A DNA stretch of 64,000 nt from Bacillota bacterium. Its GTDB lineage: Bacteria > Sysuimicrobiota > Sysuimicrobiia > Sysuimicrobiales > Segetimicrobiaceae. Positions within the stretch are counted from its first letter, which is position 1, and each line of letters starts with the position of its first letter. The translations under genes and the position numbers were made by a program. Below are positions 7,774 through 15,789 of the stretch, piece after piece. The DNA lies in NCBI GenBank assembly GCA_021324295.1, contig JAJPJJ010000126.1, positions 1 through 64,000 of the forward strand, given 5' to 3'. A model generated the notes under the pieces. It saw nothing but the letters and a program-made list of their open reading frames with translations. It searched no databases and was not told where the DNA came from.

Positions 7774-9532
7774 GGACCTTTGCCTCCTCGAGCGTGGCCA
7801 GGATGTACTCCGGCGAGAGCGGCCGGCCGTCCCACCGCAGGACGAGGCGGTCCGCCCGGCGGCCCGTCATCGCGCGGACGAGGTGGGCGAACTGCCCGGT
7901 CTGGTTGCCCTCCACCGCGACCAGCTGCCGGGCGGCCTCGATGAGCGGCGCCGCCTTCGCCTCGGGGAAGGGCCAGAGGTCGACGAAGTGCAGCATGTTG
8001 GCGCGCACCCCGCGCGCGTTGAGGAGATCGACCGCCTCCCGCATCGCCCCGTATGAGCTGCCCCACCCCATGAGCGTGACCTCCGCCCGCTCCGGACCGT
8101 AGATCGTCGGCGCGCGCAGGTCTTCGACGATGTTCCTGAACTTGCGCATGCGCTTCCCCGCCATCTTGAGGCGGTTGGCCGCGTCCTCGTCCTCGAAGTG
8201 CCCGTACTCGTCGTGCTCGTCGCTGCAGGCCTGGTGCACGGCCTTGGGGTGGCCGGGGAGGGCTCGCGGCGAGATCCCGCTCGGGGTGTCCTTGTAACGC
8301 AGGTAGGGACCGGCGAGCCGGTCGAGCTGCTCGGACGTGAGCAGCTCCCCGCGGTCGATCGTGACGTGTTCGATCGGGAACTCCGAGGGCAGCAGGGTGC
8401 GCATGCTCGTCGTGAGGTAGAAGTCGGTCATCACGATCACCGGGCACTGCCACTTCTCCGCCAGGTTGAAGGCGCGGGCGGCCGCGTGGAAGCACTCCTC
8501 CTGGGTGCCCGGCGCGAGCACGATGCGTGGGAACTCGCCCTGGCTCGCGAACAGCGCAAACAGCAGGTCCCCCTGCTCGGTCTTGGTCGGCATCCCGGTG
8601 GACGGCCCGGGCCGCTGCGCCTCCACGATGACGACCGGCACTTCGGCCATGCCCGCGAGGCCCAGCGCCTCGACCATAAGCGAGAAGCCGCCCCCGCTCG
8701 TCGCGGTCATCGCGCGCGCGCCCGCGTTGCCGGCGCCGATCGCCATGCAGATCGCGGCGATCTCGTCCTCGGTCTGCTTGACGACGATGTCGTACTTCCT
8801 GGCATGCGATGCCATGAACTCCAGGATCGAGCTGGCGGGCGTCATCGGGTACCCCGACATGAACCGGCACCCCGCGGCGATCGCCCCGACGCTGAGGGCC
8901 TGGTTGCCGTTGATGAGCATCCGGTGGGGGCGCGCGTCGAGCGGCGAGACCTTCCAGTCGAACGAGGCCGCGTACCGCTCCTGCGCGATCCGGTAGCCCT
9001 CCGCGGCCACCTTGAGGTTGCCCTCCACGACCGCGTCGCCCTTGCGCTTGAAGTTCTTCTTGATGACGTCCGCGACGAACTCGAACGGGTACTCGATGAT
9101 CCCGGCGAGCGCGCCCAGGCCGGCGGTGTTCATCATGATCTTGTTGCCGCCGACCTCCTGGGCGATCTTGGTGAGCGGCATCGGGAAGAGCTGGGTGCCG
9201 CGGCGCGCCACCGCATCGTGGTCGAACTTGAGCCCCTCGTCGTGGAGCAGCGCGCCGCCCGGGACGATGTGCGGCCCGTAGTCGCGGACCGCCTCCGGGC
9301 TGAACGCGACGAGGATGTTGGTGCCCTCGGTGTGGCTCCACAGCGGGTGGTCGGAGACCCGGATCTGGAAGAAGTTGAGCCCGCCACGGATACGGGACAT
9401 GTATTCCGTGTAGGTGTGCAGCCAGAGCCCTCCGTGGCTGAGGGCCTGGGCAAACCCGGCGCCGCCGGACTCCACCCCCTGTCCCGCTTCTCCCGCGAGC
9501 CGGAGCGTCATGTCGTTTACACGTCGTGCCAC
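7766..9532 (-). CDS. korA: 2-oxoacid:ferredoxin oxidoreductase, fused gamma-alpha subunit
   Basis: The 588-residue protein has an N-terminal gamma domain (LAGEAGQGVESGGAGFAQAL, residues ~10-190) joined to the alpha domain (INGNQALSVGAIAAGCRFMSGYPMTPAS from ~210, then ATSGGGFSLMVEALGLAGMAEVP and a transketolase-C-like end with WGSSYG). This is the KorA/VorA layout. A GTG at 9532 preceded by GGTGAG is chosen; an ATG at 9511 is the alternative. A ~190-base leader (9533-9722) precedes it, with a possible TACATA -10 but no clear -35. Partner of korB; the ferredoxin-NADP reductase at 19948 could use the same ferredoxin. Confidence 0.9.
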   Translation of the reverse strand: MARRVNDMTLRLAGEAGQGVESGGAGFAQALSHGGLWLHTYTEYMSRIRGGLNFFQIRVSDHPLWSHTEGTNILVAFSPEAVRDYGPHIVPGGALLHDEGLKFDHDAVARRGTQLFPMPLTKIAQEVGGNKIMMNTAGLGALAGIIEYPFEFVADVIKKNFKRKGDAVVEGNLKVAAEGYRIAQERYAASFDWKVSPLDARPHRMLINGNQALSVGAIAAGCRFMSGYPMTPASSILEFMASHARKYDIVVKQTEDEIAAICMAIGAGNAGARAMTATSGGGFSLMVEALGLAGMAEVPVVIVEAQRPGPSTGMPTKTEQGDLLFALFASQGEFPRIVLAPGTQEECFHAAARAFNLAEKWQCPVIVMTDFYLTTSMRTLLPSEFPIEHVTIDRGELLTSEQLDRLAGPYLRYKDTPSGISPRALPGHPKAVHQACSDEHDEYGHFEDEDAANRLKMAGKRMRKFRNIVEDLRAPTIYGPERAEVTLMGWGSSYGAMREAVDLLNARGVRANMLHFVDLWPFPEAKAAPLIEAARQLVAVEGNQTGQFAHLVRAMTGRRADRLVLRWDGRPLSPEYILATLEEAKVHA

Positions 9533-9722
9533 GGTCTCTCACCCCCGCTTGAGGTCGGGCCTCCCCCGCCACCCGGGCCCCCTCGTGGGGAGACGGGGCG
9601 GCGCACGGCCCTGCGGATCATCGGTCGCGCCATCCCTCTTATGTACGGCGGGGCTCCCCGGCTGCCCTGCCGTCCGCGCCCGCCGGCGCACGGCGCACCG
9701 GGCCCTGCCCCGCCACGTCGCC

Positions 9723-10547
9723 CTAGGGCTGCCCCTTCCTCCTCTCCTCCTCCCACAGCGCGTCGAGGCGACGGTAGGCCTCGGGGAACTGGCCGGTGTA
9801 CCGCAGCCACGCCGGGATCGGGTACCGGACGCCGCCCTCGTGCGTGCCGCGCAGGCCGCTCGTGATCTCGCCGGCCAGCCCCCACGGGAAGCTGAACGCC
9901 ATCTCGTGGTCCTCGGTCTGGCCGTAGATGCGATCGCCGTAGCAGGGGAGGATCACCTGGGGGAGGCCCGTGCGCATCGTCTCGATCACGGCATCGGCGC
10001 AGTCGAGCCGGGCGGAGAAGCTGCTGTGCAGGCGGCCTCCCCGGTGGTACAGCGCCGCCGCCACGAGCCGCATCACCTGGGCCGAGTTGCCGTAGAGCAG
10101 CGCGACGTGAGGCTCGAACGCCGCCCGCCCGAGCGGGGCCACCACGATGCGGTCGTACTCGCCGAACGGGAGCTTCGGCACCTCCGCCTCGGTGCGGGCG
10201 GCGGCCTCGGGCGTCGCGGTGTACATCCCGCAGGCGAGGTGACCCTCGGCGTAGTACAGCAGCACCGGCTCGAACCCGAACGCGGTCTTCGCGAGGGGGC
10301 AGCTCAGATCGTCGCGGCCGACCGCGAGCGCCCATCCGTAGCGCCGCGCGATCGAGAACGTCTGGCAGATCGCGACCCGGATCCCGAGATCCCGGCTCGG
10401 GATCCGCACCCGCTCCGGCAGGGGCTCTCCCGGCCGCACCATGCGGATCCCGAGCGGGAACGTCTGCGGCCGGACGTACTGCTCGAGCGCGGCGTTCACC
10501 TCGACGGGGTCCGCCCCGCGCGCGGGCGCCGCGGACGCCTCGGACAC
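9723..10547 (-). CDS. DUF169-family protein
   Basis: The 274-residue protein matches the DUF169 family: VAICQTFSIARRYGWALAVGRDDLSCPLA, then LLYYAEGHLACGMYTATPEAA, and a conserved Cys/His-poor core ending AFSFPWGLAGEI. The family has no firmly established function; members often sit near redox or methanogenesis-related genes. A GTG at 10547 is chosen: it lies 5 bases after the Mrp stop with AGGGAG ahead of it, so it is cotranscribed with mrp. It precedes korA on the same strand with a 190-base gap. Confidence 0.7.
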   Translation of the reverse strand: MSEASAAPARGADPVEVNAALEQYVRPQTFPLGIRMVRPGEPLPERVRIPSRDLGIRVAICQTFSIARRYGWALAVGRDDLSCPLAKTAFGFEPVLLYYAEGHLACGMYTATPEAAARTEAEVPKLPFGEYDRIVVAPLGRAAFEPHVALLYGNSAQVMRLVAAALYHRGGRLHSSFSARLDCADAVIETMRTGLPQVILPCYGDRIYGQTEDHEMAFSFPWGLAGEITSGLRGTHEGGVRYPIPAWLRYTGQFPEAYRRLDALWEEERRKGQP

Positions 10548-10551
10548 GCCG

Positions 10552-11625
10552 TCACTCCCTGAGGAGCGCGTCGGCGATCTCGTAGAAGACGCGCGCCGAC
10601 GGCGCATCCGGGGCGAGCGCCACCGGCTCGCCGCGGTCGCTCCCCTCCCGGATCGCCGGATCGAGCGGGATCTGGCCCAGCAGCGGCGCCCCGACCATCT
10701 CGGCGAGCTGCTGGCCGCCGCCCCGGCCGAAGATGTAGACGGGCTCCGCCCCGGGGGCGGGGAGGTAGTACGACATGTTCTCGATGACGCCGGCGATCGG
10801 CATGTTCACCTTCTCGGCCATCCGGCCGGCGCGGTAGGCGACTCCCGTCGCGGTCGACTGCGGCGTCGTGACGATCAGCATCTCGGCCCTGGGGAGCGTC
10901 TGGGCGATGGTGAGCGAGACATCGCCGGTGCCCGGCGGGAGGTCGATCAGCAGGTCGTCGATCTCCCCCCAGTGCACATCCGTGAGGAACGTCGTGAGGG
11001 CCTTGTGCAGCATCGGGCCCCGCCAGATCACCGCCTCCCCCTCGTTCACCATGAACCCGATCGACATCAGGCGAACGCCCCACTTCTCGAGGGGGATGAT
11101 CATCTGGTCGATGATCGTGGGCCGCCCGGCGACCCCCATCATGCGCGGGATGCTGAACCCGTACACGTCGGCGTCGACGACGCCCACCGTCCGGCCGCGG
11201 CGCGCCAGCGCGATCGCCAGGTTGGCCGTCACCGTGGACTTGCCGACGCCCCCCTTTCCGCTCGCCACGCTGATGACCCGCGTCGTGGACGTGGGCGCGA
11301 GCAGCGGAGACTGACGCTGCGGCCCCGGCCGGAGCTGCGCGATGAGCCCCTGCCGCTGCTCCGGCGTCATGACGCCGAGCTGCACGTCGACGTGCTGCAC
11401 CCCGGGGAGCGAGGCGACCCTGCTCCGGATGGAATCGACGATGGTCTCGCGCAGCGGGCAGCCGCCGATCGTCAGGAGCGCGTCGACCCGAACCGTCCCG
11501 TCCCGGATCGCCACGTCCTTCACCATGTTGAGCTCCACGATGCTCCGGTGGAGCTCGGGGTCCATGACGTCGCGCAGGGCCTCGATGACCTGTTCCTTGG
11601 TGACGGCGAGTTGCCGGGCAGACAT
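10552..11625 (-). CDS. mrp: Mrp/ApbC-type iron-sulfur carrier ATPase
   Basis: The 357-residue protein has an N-terminal MIP18 (DUF59) domain (VIEALRDVMDPELHRSIVELN, residues ~10-85, with the Cys of GGCPLRETI) and a P-loop NTPase domain starting at ~105 with the deviant Walker A GKGGVGKST, DADVYGFSIPRMMG, and DLPPGTGD. Mrp proteins bind and transfer Fe-S clusters to apoproteins. The usual C-terminal CxxC is not obvious here, although AGVIENMSYY is present. The ATG at 11625 has GAGGAGG 7 nt upstream. A strong promoter and a Fur-like palindrome lie in the 5' region, so iron or redox control is plausible. Confidence 0.9.
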   Translation of the reverse strand: MSARQLAVTKEQVIEALRDVMDPELHRSIVELNMVKDVAIRDGTVRVDALLTIGGCPLRETIVDSIRSRVASLPGVQHVDVQLGVMTPEQRQGLIAQLRPGPQRQSPLLAPTSTTRVISVASGKGGVGKSTVTANLAIALARRGRTVGVVDADVYGFSIPRMMGVAGRPTIIDQMIIPLEKWGVRLMSIGFMVNEGEAVIWRGPMLHKALTTFLTDVHWGEIDDLLIDLPPGTGDVSLTIAQTLPRAEMLIVTTPQSTATGVAYRAGRMAEKVNMPIAGVIENMSYYLPAPGAEPVYIFGRGGGQQLAEMVGAPLLGQIPLDPAIREGSDRGEPVALAPDAPSARVFYEIADALLRE

Positions 11626-11779
11626 CCGCAACCTCCTCGGGTTCATCCGGCGCAGGCTTCGGTCAGACGGCCGTCCGCCGTCCGGATGACCCCTCCGTGG
11701 CGACGGGGGCGGCGTCGGGATAGGGGTCCGGGGCGTCTTTAGAGTGATCCAGCGCTGTCCCGGTGCGCACCATCGCTGC

Positions 11780-11794
11780 TGAGAACAATTCTCA
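11780..11794. promoter_or_regulatory. Fur-box-like operator of mrp
   Basis: The 15-bp inverted repeat TGAGAACAATTCTCA matches the Fur 7-1-7 pattern (TGATAATNATTATCA) at 11 of 14 defined positions. It lies just downstream of the predicted mrp transcription start, where a bound repressor would block RNA polymerase. A Fur-family regulator is encoded at 6344-6835. Whether it recognises this site is inference. Confidence 0.5.
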
Positions 11795-11806
11795 CTTCCC
11801 GCATCG

Positions 11807-11835
11807 AGCGTAGCACCGCGCCCCGCCCCGGTCAA
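11807..11835 (-). promoter_or_regulatory. Promoter of mrp-DUF169
   Basis: On the minus strand: TTGACC (11835-11830), 17 bp, TACGCT (11812-11807). The predicted start is near 11800, giving a ~175-base leader that includes the Fur-like palindrome. The remainder of 11626-11946 holds no gene that I can support. Confidence 0.6.
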
Positions 11836-11946
11836 GGGAGCGCACCCCCTCGATCGCCCCAGGCGGTCGTGCGAGGAGCGGGGAGCCCCCGCGGCGCAGG
11901 GGGCGCACCACAGGAGGCGCGCGGGACCGCCCCGAACCGCTCACGC

Positions 11947-13095
11947 GTGCGCGTCGTGATCAACGCGGTCGCCGCGCGGATGGGTGGCGCGGCGACCCAC
12001 CTGCCCAACTTCCTGCGTGCGGCCGGCCGTCGGCATCCCGGCGACGCGCTGATCGCCTGCGTGAACAGCCAGTGGGAGGCCGCGGACCTGCCGCCGAACG
12101 TCCGCCTCGTCCGGGCCGGCGACCTCCGCGGCCGCCTCTCCCACGCCGCGTGGGACCAGTGGGGCGTCGCCCGCCTCGCGAGGCGCGAGCGCGCCGACGT
12201 GCTGATCTCGCTGCTGAACTTTGGCCCGGTGCGCGCGCCGGTCCCGCATATCGTCTTCCAGCGGAACCCGGTGTACTTCTGCCACGAATACCTGCGGATG
12301 CTCGGCCGCGGCCGCGCGCTCGAGGTGACGGCCGCGCGGGCGCTCGCCCACGCCGTGATGCGCGCCGCACGCGTGGTGGTCACCCCGTCTGCGGCGATGC
12401 GCGAGATGATCCGCGGCGTCTACCCCGACTTGCCCCCGGAGAAGTTTCGCGTCATCCCGCACGGCTTCGGGCGCGAGCAGTTCGAGACCGGGGCGGCGCT
12501 GCCGCCGGCGGCCGCGCGGGCCGTCGGCACCTCCACGGGCGCGCGCCTGCTGTACGTCTCCCACGCCGCGGCCTACAAGGGGATCGACGTGCTGCTCGAG
12601 GCAAGCCGCCTGCTGCGGGACGAGGGCTTCCCGTTTACGCTCTGGCTGACGATCGCGCCGGAGGACTGGCCGCAGGGGGTCCCCGGGTACCTCGCGTTCA
12701 TCGAGCGGCACGGCCTCGGCCGCGAGGTCCGGGTGCTGGGACGGATCCCGCACGAGGCGGTGCACCGCCTGTACCGGGCCGCCGATCTCTTCGTCTACCC
12801 CTCGCTGTGCGAGTCGTTCGGGTTCCCGCTGGTCGAGGCGATGGCGAGCGGCCTGCCGATCGTGGCCGCCGACCGGCCCCTGTGCCGCGAGATGTGCGGG
12901 GATCTCGCCGCCTACTACCCGGCGCGCGACGCGGCGGCGCTCGCGCGGGCGATCGCAGCGCTCTGGCGAAACCAGGCCGCGAGGGGCCGGATGGCGGCCG
13001 GCGGGCCGGCGCGCGCGCGCGCGTTCTCGTGGGACCGGCACGCGGACGCGGTGATGGGGCTGGCGCGGGACGTGGTGGCCGGAGGGCCGGCGTAG
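11947..13095 (+). CDS. GT4-family glycosyltransferase (GT-B fold)
   Basis: The 382-residue protein begins at once with a GT-B first strand (VRVVINAVAARMGGAATHLPNFL). It has the linker region RVIPHGF and the nucleotide-sugar domain with LLYVSHAAAYKGIDVLLEA, DLFVYPSLCESFGFPLVEAMASGLPIV (the E-x7-E motif of GT4) and FSWDRHADAV at the end. It transfers a sugar from a nucleotide donor to an unknown acceptor, probably for an envelope glycan. The GTG at 11947 is chosen because the fold starts there; another GTG at 11869 would add 26 low-complexity residues. No clear ribosome site is seen for either. Its 3' end faces the SRPBCC gene. Confidence 0.82.
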   Translation: MRVVINAVAARMGGAATHLPNFLRAAGRRHPGDALIACVNSQWEAADLPPNVRLVRAGDLRGRLSHAAWDQWGVARLARRERADVLISLLNFGPVRAPVPHIVFQRNPVYFCHEYLRMLGRGRALEVTAARALAHAVMRAARVVVTPSAAMREMIRGVYPDLPPEKFRVIPHGFGREQFETGAALPPAAARAVGTSTGARLLYVSHAAAYKGIDVLLEASRLLRDEGFPFTLWLTIAPEDWPQGVPGYLAFIERHGLGREVRVLGRIPHEAVHRLYRAADLFVYPSLCESFGFPLVEAMASGLPIVAADRPLCREMCGDLAAYYPARDAAALARAIAALWRNQAARGRMAAGGPARARAFSWDRHADAVMGLARDVVAGGPA

Positions 13096-13102
13096 CGGGG
13101 GT

Positions 13103-13780
13103 CTACGAGGCGGAGGCGGGACTCGGTGATGGGGCGCCGTCACGGACGGAGCGCCGCCGGCGCCGGCGGCGCCGGCGGCGCTGCTGATCGGGCGCACGCG
13201 GGGCCGGCGGGACGGCGGGGGCCGGCGCCTCCTCGAGCGGCCGGGCCGGCGCGGGGGCCTCGTGCGCGTCGGCGGGACCGGTTGGGCTCTCCGCCGCGTC
13301 CTCCTCGCCCGGCTCGGCGGGAGCCTCGTCCGTCCCCGGACGGGCCGGCCCGGGGGCGGCGCGAGGGCGTCGCGGCGCGGGGCGGCGCTCGGCGGCGAGC
13401 TTGATGCGGTCCAGCGTCCGCTCCACGTGCTGCACGAGGAACTGCTGGGCCGCCTCGTCGGTGATCATCGAGATCCCCGGGTCGACGTCCACGCGGTAGA
13501 CCACCTCGGTGCCGTCCTCCGTGGCCCGCAGCGTGCAGCGCGCCGCAAATCCCCGCAGCGTGCCGCGGATCTGGGTTTGCTCCACGGAGGCCGGGGCGCG
13601 GACGGTGACGCGCTGCACCGACTCGACGGGGAGGCCGACGAAGTACCCGCGCAGCGACACGAGGTGCACGTGGCCGCGCTTCTCCACCGGATCGGCGGCC
13701 ATCCAGAGCGGCGCGGCGTACCGCGGCAGGTGTTCGGGATGCGCGAGGAAGCCGTACACGTACTCCGGCGCCGCGCGCAC
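13103..13780 (-). CDS. SRPBCC (START/Coq10-like) protein with poly-arginine tail
   Basis: Residues ~1-140 resemble polyketide cyclase/START-type SRPBCC proteins (APEYVYGFLAHPEHLPRYAAPLWMA, later FLVQHVERTLDRIKLAAE), which bind hydrophobic ligands. Residues 145-225 are low-complexity Pro/Ala/Glu ending in ten arginines. That run comes from a GGCGCC-type microsatellite at ~13155-13180. The GTG at 13780 cuts off the expected first beta strand. In-frame upstream sequence (13781-13827) continues plausibly but offers only an ATA start abutting the methyltransferase stop, so the true start may be a rare codon. It is the last gene of the acyl-CoA dehydrogenase run. Confidence 0.6.
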   Translation of the reverse strand: MRAAPEYVYGFLAHPEHLPRYAAPLWMAADPVEKRGHVHLVSLRGYFVGLPVESVQRVTVRAPASVEQTQIRGTLRGFAARCTLRATEDGTEVVYRVDVDPGISMITDEAAQQFLVQHVERTLDRIKLAAERRPAPRRPRAAPGPARPGTDEAPAEPGEEDAAESPTGPADAHEAPAPARPLEEAPAPAVPPAPRAPDQQRRRRRRRRRRSVRDGAPSPSPASAS

Positions 13781-13824
13781 GATGCGCCGTGCCTCGGCGA
13801 CGAGCGGCTGGGGGGCGACGGCGG

Positions 13825-14796
13825 CTATGCGGCGAGCTCCTTCCGGACGATGCGGGTCCCCTCGACCATCGCCGCGAGCTTCTGGACCGCCTCGTCCACG
13901 GTGCGGGTCTTGAGCCCGCAGTCCGGGGAGACGTAGACCTGGGTCGGCGGAATGACCCGCAGGGTGCGCCGGATCCCGTCGGCGACTTCCTCCGGGGTCT
14001 CCACCCGGTGGCTGTGCGCGTCGATCACGCCGGCGCCGATATCCTTCGTGAACCGCGGGGACCGAAACGTCTCGAGCAGGGCGAAGTCCTCGTTCTTGAG
14101 TGCCAGGTCGATCTGGTTGACGGCCAGCCGCAGCATCGCCGGGTAGATCCGCGGCACGTCCCCGTAGCAGACGTGGGTGATCGTATAGGCGGAGAGGCCG
14201 CGCGTCACGATCTCCATCGCCTCCGTGGCCAGCTCGAAGTCCTCGTCGGGCCGGGTGTGGATCGCCGGCTCATCGATCTGGATGTACCGCGCCCCCGCCT
14301 GCGCGAGATCGACGGCCTCGTCGTGGATCGCCCGCGCCAGCTCGAGCACGAGCTCCCGGCGCGTGGGATAGTGCTCGTTGAACGACCACTCCGCGATCGT
14401 ATACGGCCCGGTGAGCATGCCCTTGACCGGCCGGGACGTCAGGCCCTGCGCGAAGCGGAACCACTCGACCGTGATCGGCCCGCGACGGCCGACCGGGCCG
14501 ACGACCGCCGGCTTCGGATAGTACCGGTTCCCGTACGAGCGCACCAGCCCGGCGATCTCGAAGCCGTCCATCTGGTCGGCGAAGAACGCGACCATGTCGC
14601 CGCGGTACATCTCCCCGTCGACCAGGATGTCGAGCCCGATCTCCTCCTGGCGGCGGATCCATTCCTCCGTGGCCCGGCGCTCGAGCTCGCGCAGGCGCGC
14701 GGGTTCCATCTGCTTGCGCGAGACCTTCCGCCGCGCCTCCAGCAGGTACGGCGGCTTGGGGAAACTTCCGACCGTCGTCGTCGGCAAGCTCGTCAT
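13825..14796 (-). CDS. MetE C-terminal-type methionine synthase (core MetE), zinc ligands intact
   Basis: The 323-residue protein corresponds to the C-terminal catalytic half of cobalamin-independent methionine synthase, without the N-terminal folate half. It has TTTVGSFPKP at the start, IQIDEPAI, and all zinc ligands: His208 and Cys210 (THVCYG), a Glu near 236, and Cys293 (SPDCGLKTR). Such core-MetE proteins are known to make methionine from homocysteine with methyl donors other than methyl-tetrahydrofolate, for example methyl-corrinoids. The donor here is not readable. The ATG at 14796 has AGGGAGG 7 nt upstream and overlaps the upstream paralogue stop (ATGA), so the two are coupled. Confidence 0.85.
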   Translation of the reverse strand: MTSLPTTTVGSFPKPPYLLEARRKVSRKQMEPARLRELERRATEEWIRRQEEIGLDILVDGEMYRGDMVAFFADQMDGFEIAGLVRSYGNRYYPKPAVVGPVGRRGPITVEWFRFAQGLTSRPVKGMLTGPYTIAEWSFNEHYPTRRELVLELARAIHDEAVDLAQAGARYIQIDEPAIHTRPDEDFELATEAMEIVTRGLSAYTITHVCYGDVPRIYPAMLRLAVNQIDLALKNEDFALLETFRSPRFTKDIGAGVIDAHSHRVETPEEVADGIRRTLRVIPPTQVYVSPDCGLKTRTVDEAVQKLAAMVEGTRIVRKELAA

Positions 14797-15776
14797 GCGG
14801 CACCCTCCCTGGCACGGCGCACGCCCGCGACGAGCACCTCCAGCTTCCGGCGCGCGACGCGGCGGGGCAGGAACTCCAACCCGGCGCTCGGCCCGACGTA
14901 CAGCGACTCCGCGGGCACGATCTCGGCGGCGCGCCGGCACGCCGCCGCCACGCCCTCCGGCGTCTCCATCCGGGTGTTCCGGGCGTCGAGGACCCCGAGC
15001 CCCAGCGCCTTCGTGAACGGCGAGCGGCGCAGGACCTCCCAGTTGCGGGGACCGGCCACGAAGTCCAGGCCGAGGATGTCGATCGGGAGATCGAGGACCT
15101 GCGGGTACAGGCCGTCGATGTGGCCGAAGTACGTGTAGAGCGCCCGGCGCGCCGCGACCCCGTCCCACAGCACGCCCATCGCGCGCCGGACCAGCGGGAA
15201 CGCGTCCCGCCGGAGGAGGAGACCCGGCTCGTCGACCTGCACGAGCGGCGCGCCGGCCTCCACGAGCGCCCGGAGCTCCCGGTTCAGCGCCGTGGCGAGG
15301 GCCATCACGAGCTGGTCGAGGTTGCCGTAGAACTCATCGCGGCTGAGCAGCGCGAGCGTGAACGGCCCGGTCACGACCGGCTTCACGGGATGCGCGCTGC
15401 GCGCCGCCGCGAACGCGTAGTCGGCGACGCTGATCGGCCCCCGCCAACCCACCTCGCCCGTCGCGACGGGCTGGCGGTAGTAGACGTTGGTGTCGAAGTA
15501 GCGCTGCAGGCCGTCGATCGCGAAGCCCTCGAGTCCCCGCGCGAAGTACGTGAGGCCGTCCCCCCAGCGGATCTGGCCGTCGGTCGGGATCTCGATGCCC
15601 GCCTCGTCCTGCTCGCGCAGGACCTCCTCCGTCACCTCGTCCTCGACCCGGCGGAGGTCGGCCGGCGTGATCTCCCCCCGCTGCAGCTTCTCCACGCTCG
15701 TGCGCCACCGCCCCGGAGCCGGCGGGTCCGGAATCTTGGGGTAGCTGCCGACGACGGTCGTCTTCACGCGGTCCAC
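14793..15776 (-). CDS. MetE-family paralogue lacking zinc ligands
   Basis: The 327-residue protein aligns along its whole length with the downstream core-MetE (TTVVGSYPKIPDPP, LVQVDEPGLLL, GLGVLDARNTRMETPE, LYVGPSAGLEFLP). The catalytic metal site is gone: the HxC pair is Tyr214-Thr-Tyr216 (LYTYFG) and the final Cys is Ala298. It therefore cannot bind the thiol substrate through zinc as MetE does. It could be a non-catalytic partner of the adjacent enzyme or act on another substrate. Tight coupling (ATGA overlap) suggests they work together. It lies 13 bases after the acyl-CoA dehydrogenase. Confidence 0.78.
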   Translation of the reverse strand: MDRVKTTVVGSYPKIPDPPAPGRWRTSVEKLQRGEITPADLRRVEDEVTEEVLREQDEAGIEIPTDGQIRWGDGLTYFARGLEGFAIDGLQRYFDTNVYYRQPVATGEVGWRGPISVADYAFAAARSAHPVKPVVTGPFTLALLSRDEFYGNLDQLVMALATALNRELRALVEAGAPLVQVDEPGLLLRRDAFPLVRRAMGVLWDGVAARRALYTYFGHIDGLYPQVLDLPIDILGLDFVAGPRNWEVLRRSPFTKALGLGVLDARNTRMETPEGVAAACRRAAEIVPAESLYVGPSAGLEFLPRRVARRKLEVLVAGVRRAREGAA

Positions 15777-15789
15777 CTCCGCCCCCGCG

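Noticed and set aside
9533-9722. A small 38-codon frame in the korA leader as a leader peptide
   Set aside because: No convincing ribosome spacing or codon pattern that would indicate attenuation; treated as leader sequence.
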